From the NCBI GenBank assembly GCA_963578805.1, contig CAUZDY010000057.1, forward strand, positions 1 to 16,676: a DNA stretch of 16,676 nt, read 5' to 3'. The notes below the pieces were generated by a model. That model saw only the letters and a program-made list of their open reading frames with translations, made no database searches and was not told the DNA's origin. Numbering within the stretch: position 1 is the first letter of the stretch; the number at the start of each line of letters is the position of its first letter. The translations under genes were made by a program, and so were the position numbers. The DNA is from CAUZIB01 sp963578805 (GTDB taxonomy: Bacteria; Acidobacteriota; Vicinamibacteria; Vicinamibacterales; UBA8438). This document shows positions 15,843-16,676 of the stretch, piece after piece.

Positions 15843-15950
15843 ATGGCAGGAGTCCGAGGACAGCGGTCAGGTGGTCAGAATGCGAAGACGACCGCGCAGT
15901 ACGACCTGGAGGGCACGCGGAACGTCACCAGCTTCAATAACGCCGCCTAA
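15843..15950 (+). CDS. 35-aa ORF resembling the N-terminus of a phage terminase small subunit
   Basis: The frame begins MAGVRGQRSGGQNAKTTAQY and stops at TAA after 35 residues. A strong ribosome site, GAGGGG, lies six bases before the ATG. The opening (MAGVxGxxSGGxNAK, then a GT(F)R-like turn at residues 24-26) resembles the start of small terminase subunits of tailed phages, which are normally several times longer. The rest is not readable in any frame with confidence, so this is probably the stump of a decayed phage or satellite gene whose start signals survive. A genuine microprotein is less likely. Together with the RepA-like fragment it suggests a former phage-like element. Confidence 0.4.
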   Translation: MAGVRGQRSGGQNAKTTAQYDLEGTRNVTSFNNAA

Positions 15951-16033
15951 AAACCGGCCCAACATCAATCCTTGCACGGCCGCTCGCCACACTTGGCCGA
16001 CGTCTGACGAAAGGAGAGGCAGGGTGAAGTCAC

Positions 16034-16225
16034 CTACTCGTAGTCAGAACAGGCGTCTCTGTTTGACTCGGGGGTGCTACCATTCATGGTCATGCATCTG
16101 CCTCGCATGTATCTCTTCCATTCAACATAGCTTGACCCGAGTTGATACCCTCCGGCTTTTCCGCCGACTACTCCTTCCAACTGCTCGTCCGTCAGTGCCG
16201 TCGTGTCGTTCTGCTTGGTTGTCAT
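16034..16225 (-). CDS. Small peptide precursor with double-glycine leader (candidate RiPP or bacteriocin)
   Basis: The 63-aa product starts at ATG 16225, chosen because AAGGAG lies eight bases upstream. A longer frame from a TTG at 16243 would bury that site. Residues 1-22 form a leader ending LTDEQLEGVVGG, the classic pattern cut by the peptidase domain of C39 transporters (acidic helix, LxxxxLExVxGG). The predicted 41-aa core begins KAGGYQLGSS, is rich in Tyr, Arg, Ser and Gly, and has two cysteines (core 22 and 37) with several Ser and Thr. This would allow one disulfide or thioether rings. A second GG at core 3-4 could be an alternative cut. No modifying enzyme or transporter gene lies in the window on this side. 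The function is inferred from the leader alone. The gene ends in TAG. Confidence 0.65.
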   Translation of the reverse strand: MTTKQNDTTALTDEQLEGVVGGKAGGYQLGSSYVEWKRYMRGRCMTMNGSTPESNRDACSDYE

Positions 16226-16326
16226 CGTCTGTGCTCCTTGCAAAAGTTCGCCTGCGGCTCATCCGCAGTTGATGATGGCAGTGTAGAGTCCGGTGACGAA
16301 CCTCACCATGACGCACCACACAGAGC

Positions 16327-16348
16327 CTCTGTGAAATTGATCACAGAG
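16327..16348. promoter_or_regulatory. Perfectly symmetric CRP/FNR-type operator
   Basis: CTCTGTGA, six bases (AATTGA), TCACAGAG: both 8-base arms are exact reverse complements and contain TGTGA-N6-TCACA, the CRP consensus. The centre lies about 112 bases upstream of the peptide gene start (minus strand) and about 178 bases upstream of the membrane-protein start (plus strand), so it could serve either divergent gene. Which family member binds is unknown. Confidence 0.6.
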
Positions 16349-16459
16349 CACCGACGCCCAGCGCCTCGCCCGCGAATGGGACGATGCGTACCCGCGCTAA
16401 CCACCGTCCCCGTTGAACCGCCCACCAGTCAGCGGTAGGATCGGCGTCTACATCGACAG

Positions 16460-16504
16460 GGTCGGCTAACAATCGGTAGAGCACGGGTCAGTGGTCGGCT
16501 AACA
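16460..16504 (+). repeat. Pair of 12-bp direct repeats upstream of the membrane-protein gene
   Basis: GGTCGGCTAACA occurs at 16460-16471 and 16493-16504, exactly 33 bp apart, about three helical turns, ending 11 bases before the start codon. Same-face spacing suits two bound copies of a regulator, though chance duplication is possible. Confidence 0.45.
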
Positions 16505-16515
16505 GAAGATTCAGG

Positions 16516-16676
16516 ATGTCAAACGGTGCCGGTCAGTTGGGTGAATCGGTCGCGCCACGCGATGCTAATAGAGCCCGCTGGTTCCTGCTGGGGGCAGTGA
16601 TGGTCACCGGGGCACTTTACACCCTTCCGTACGGTTGGTACGTCGCCTATCCGTTGGTGCTCCTATCGACCTACGT
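16516..16676 (+). CDS. Start of an unidentified membrane protein (cut by the window end)
   Basis: An open frame from ATG 16516 runs to the last base (53 codons). A polar N-terminus (MSNGAGQLGESVAPRDANRA) is followed by hydrophobic stretches, WFLLGAVMVTGALYTLPYGW and VAYPLVLLSTY, that look like one or two membrane spans. AGAAG lies seven bases upstream as a modest ribosome site. The family is not recognisable from this much. It is divergent from the double-glycine peptide gene and could belong with it, but nothing in the visible part shows a peptidase, transporter or immunity motif. Confidence 0.55.
   Translation, partial: MSNGAGQLGESVAPRDANRARWFLLGAVMVTGALYTLPYGWYVAYPLVLLSTY

Noticed and set aside
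15734..15940. Plus-strand open frame beginning MSVSVSLESL
   Set aside because: Its start is just the translated GTGTCA repeat; no ribosome site, and it overlaps the better-supported ORF at 15843.
16122..16319. Minus-strand 65-codon frame overlapping the leader-peptide gene
   Set aside because: Out-of-frame, Arg/His-rich and without a ribosome site; the 16225 start in the other frame has both a site and a recognised leader.
1..16676. Reassigned UAG codon supported by the CUA tRNA-like sequence
   Set aside because: ureAB, ureD, ureF and the leader-peptide gene end in TAG at their normal family lengths, so TAG is a working stop codon here.
1..16676. CRISPR array
   Set aside because: No regularly spaced 20-40 bp repeats were seen; the only repeat-rich block (15639-15750) is irregular and short.

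Overview
The window comes from a Gram-negative bacterium, since it encodes an outer-membrane barrel, periplasmic binding proteins and a periplasmic quinoprotein. Phylum cannot be fixed from the sequence alone. The gene repertoire would suit an environmental or marine lineage, but that is inference.

Left edge (1-463): no clear protein gene. It holds a minus-strand tRNA-like sequence of exactly 76 nt with an encoded CCA end, a sound T-arm and a CUA anticodon loop, but a poor D-arm. A weaker echo of its 3' end lies about 90 bp away. A perfect 16-bp palindrome and several GC-rich hairpins follow, leading to a plus-strand gene for a secreted PQQ-dependent alcohol-dehydrogenase-like quinoprotein (464-2194). 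That protein carries the Asp-x-Asp pair associated with lanthanide use. About 600 bp without a confident gene separate it from the next, convergent operon.

Centre (2789-14380): one long minus-strand urea operon read right to left: porin, urtA, urtB, urtC, urtD, urtE, ureD, ureAB (gamma-beta fusion), ureC, ureF, ureG. Most junctions overlap by 4 nt or are separated by fewer than 30 nt. The logic is complete from outside to inside: passage through the outer membrane, capture by UrtA, import by UrtBC driven by UrtDE, then hydrolysis to ammonia and CO2 by the nickel urease UreAB-UreC, matured by UreD, UreF and UreG. ureE is absent, and UreG instead carries a His-rich N-terminus.

Right flank (14450-16000): a graveyard of mobile DNA. 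It has an unidentified decayed reading frame, the frameshifted C-terminal part of an IS5-type transposase (minus), and the C-terminal part of a RepA-like AAA ATPase (plus) with an in-frame TAG and a frameshift at a run of eight G. A TGAC-rich repeat block with a 19-bp imperfect hairpin and a 35-codon ORF resembling the start of a phage small terminase subunit complete it.

Right end (16034-16676): a small minus-strand gene for a peptide with a classic double-glycine leader (candidate RiPP or bacteriocin precursor), a perfectly symmetric CRP-type operator, a pair of 12-bp direct repeats, and the start of a plus-strand membrane-protein gene that runs off the window. This unit is the most likely place for something undescribed, but no maturation or export gene lies inside the window.
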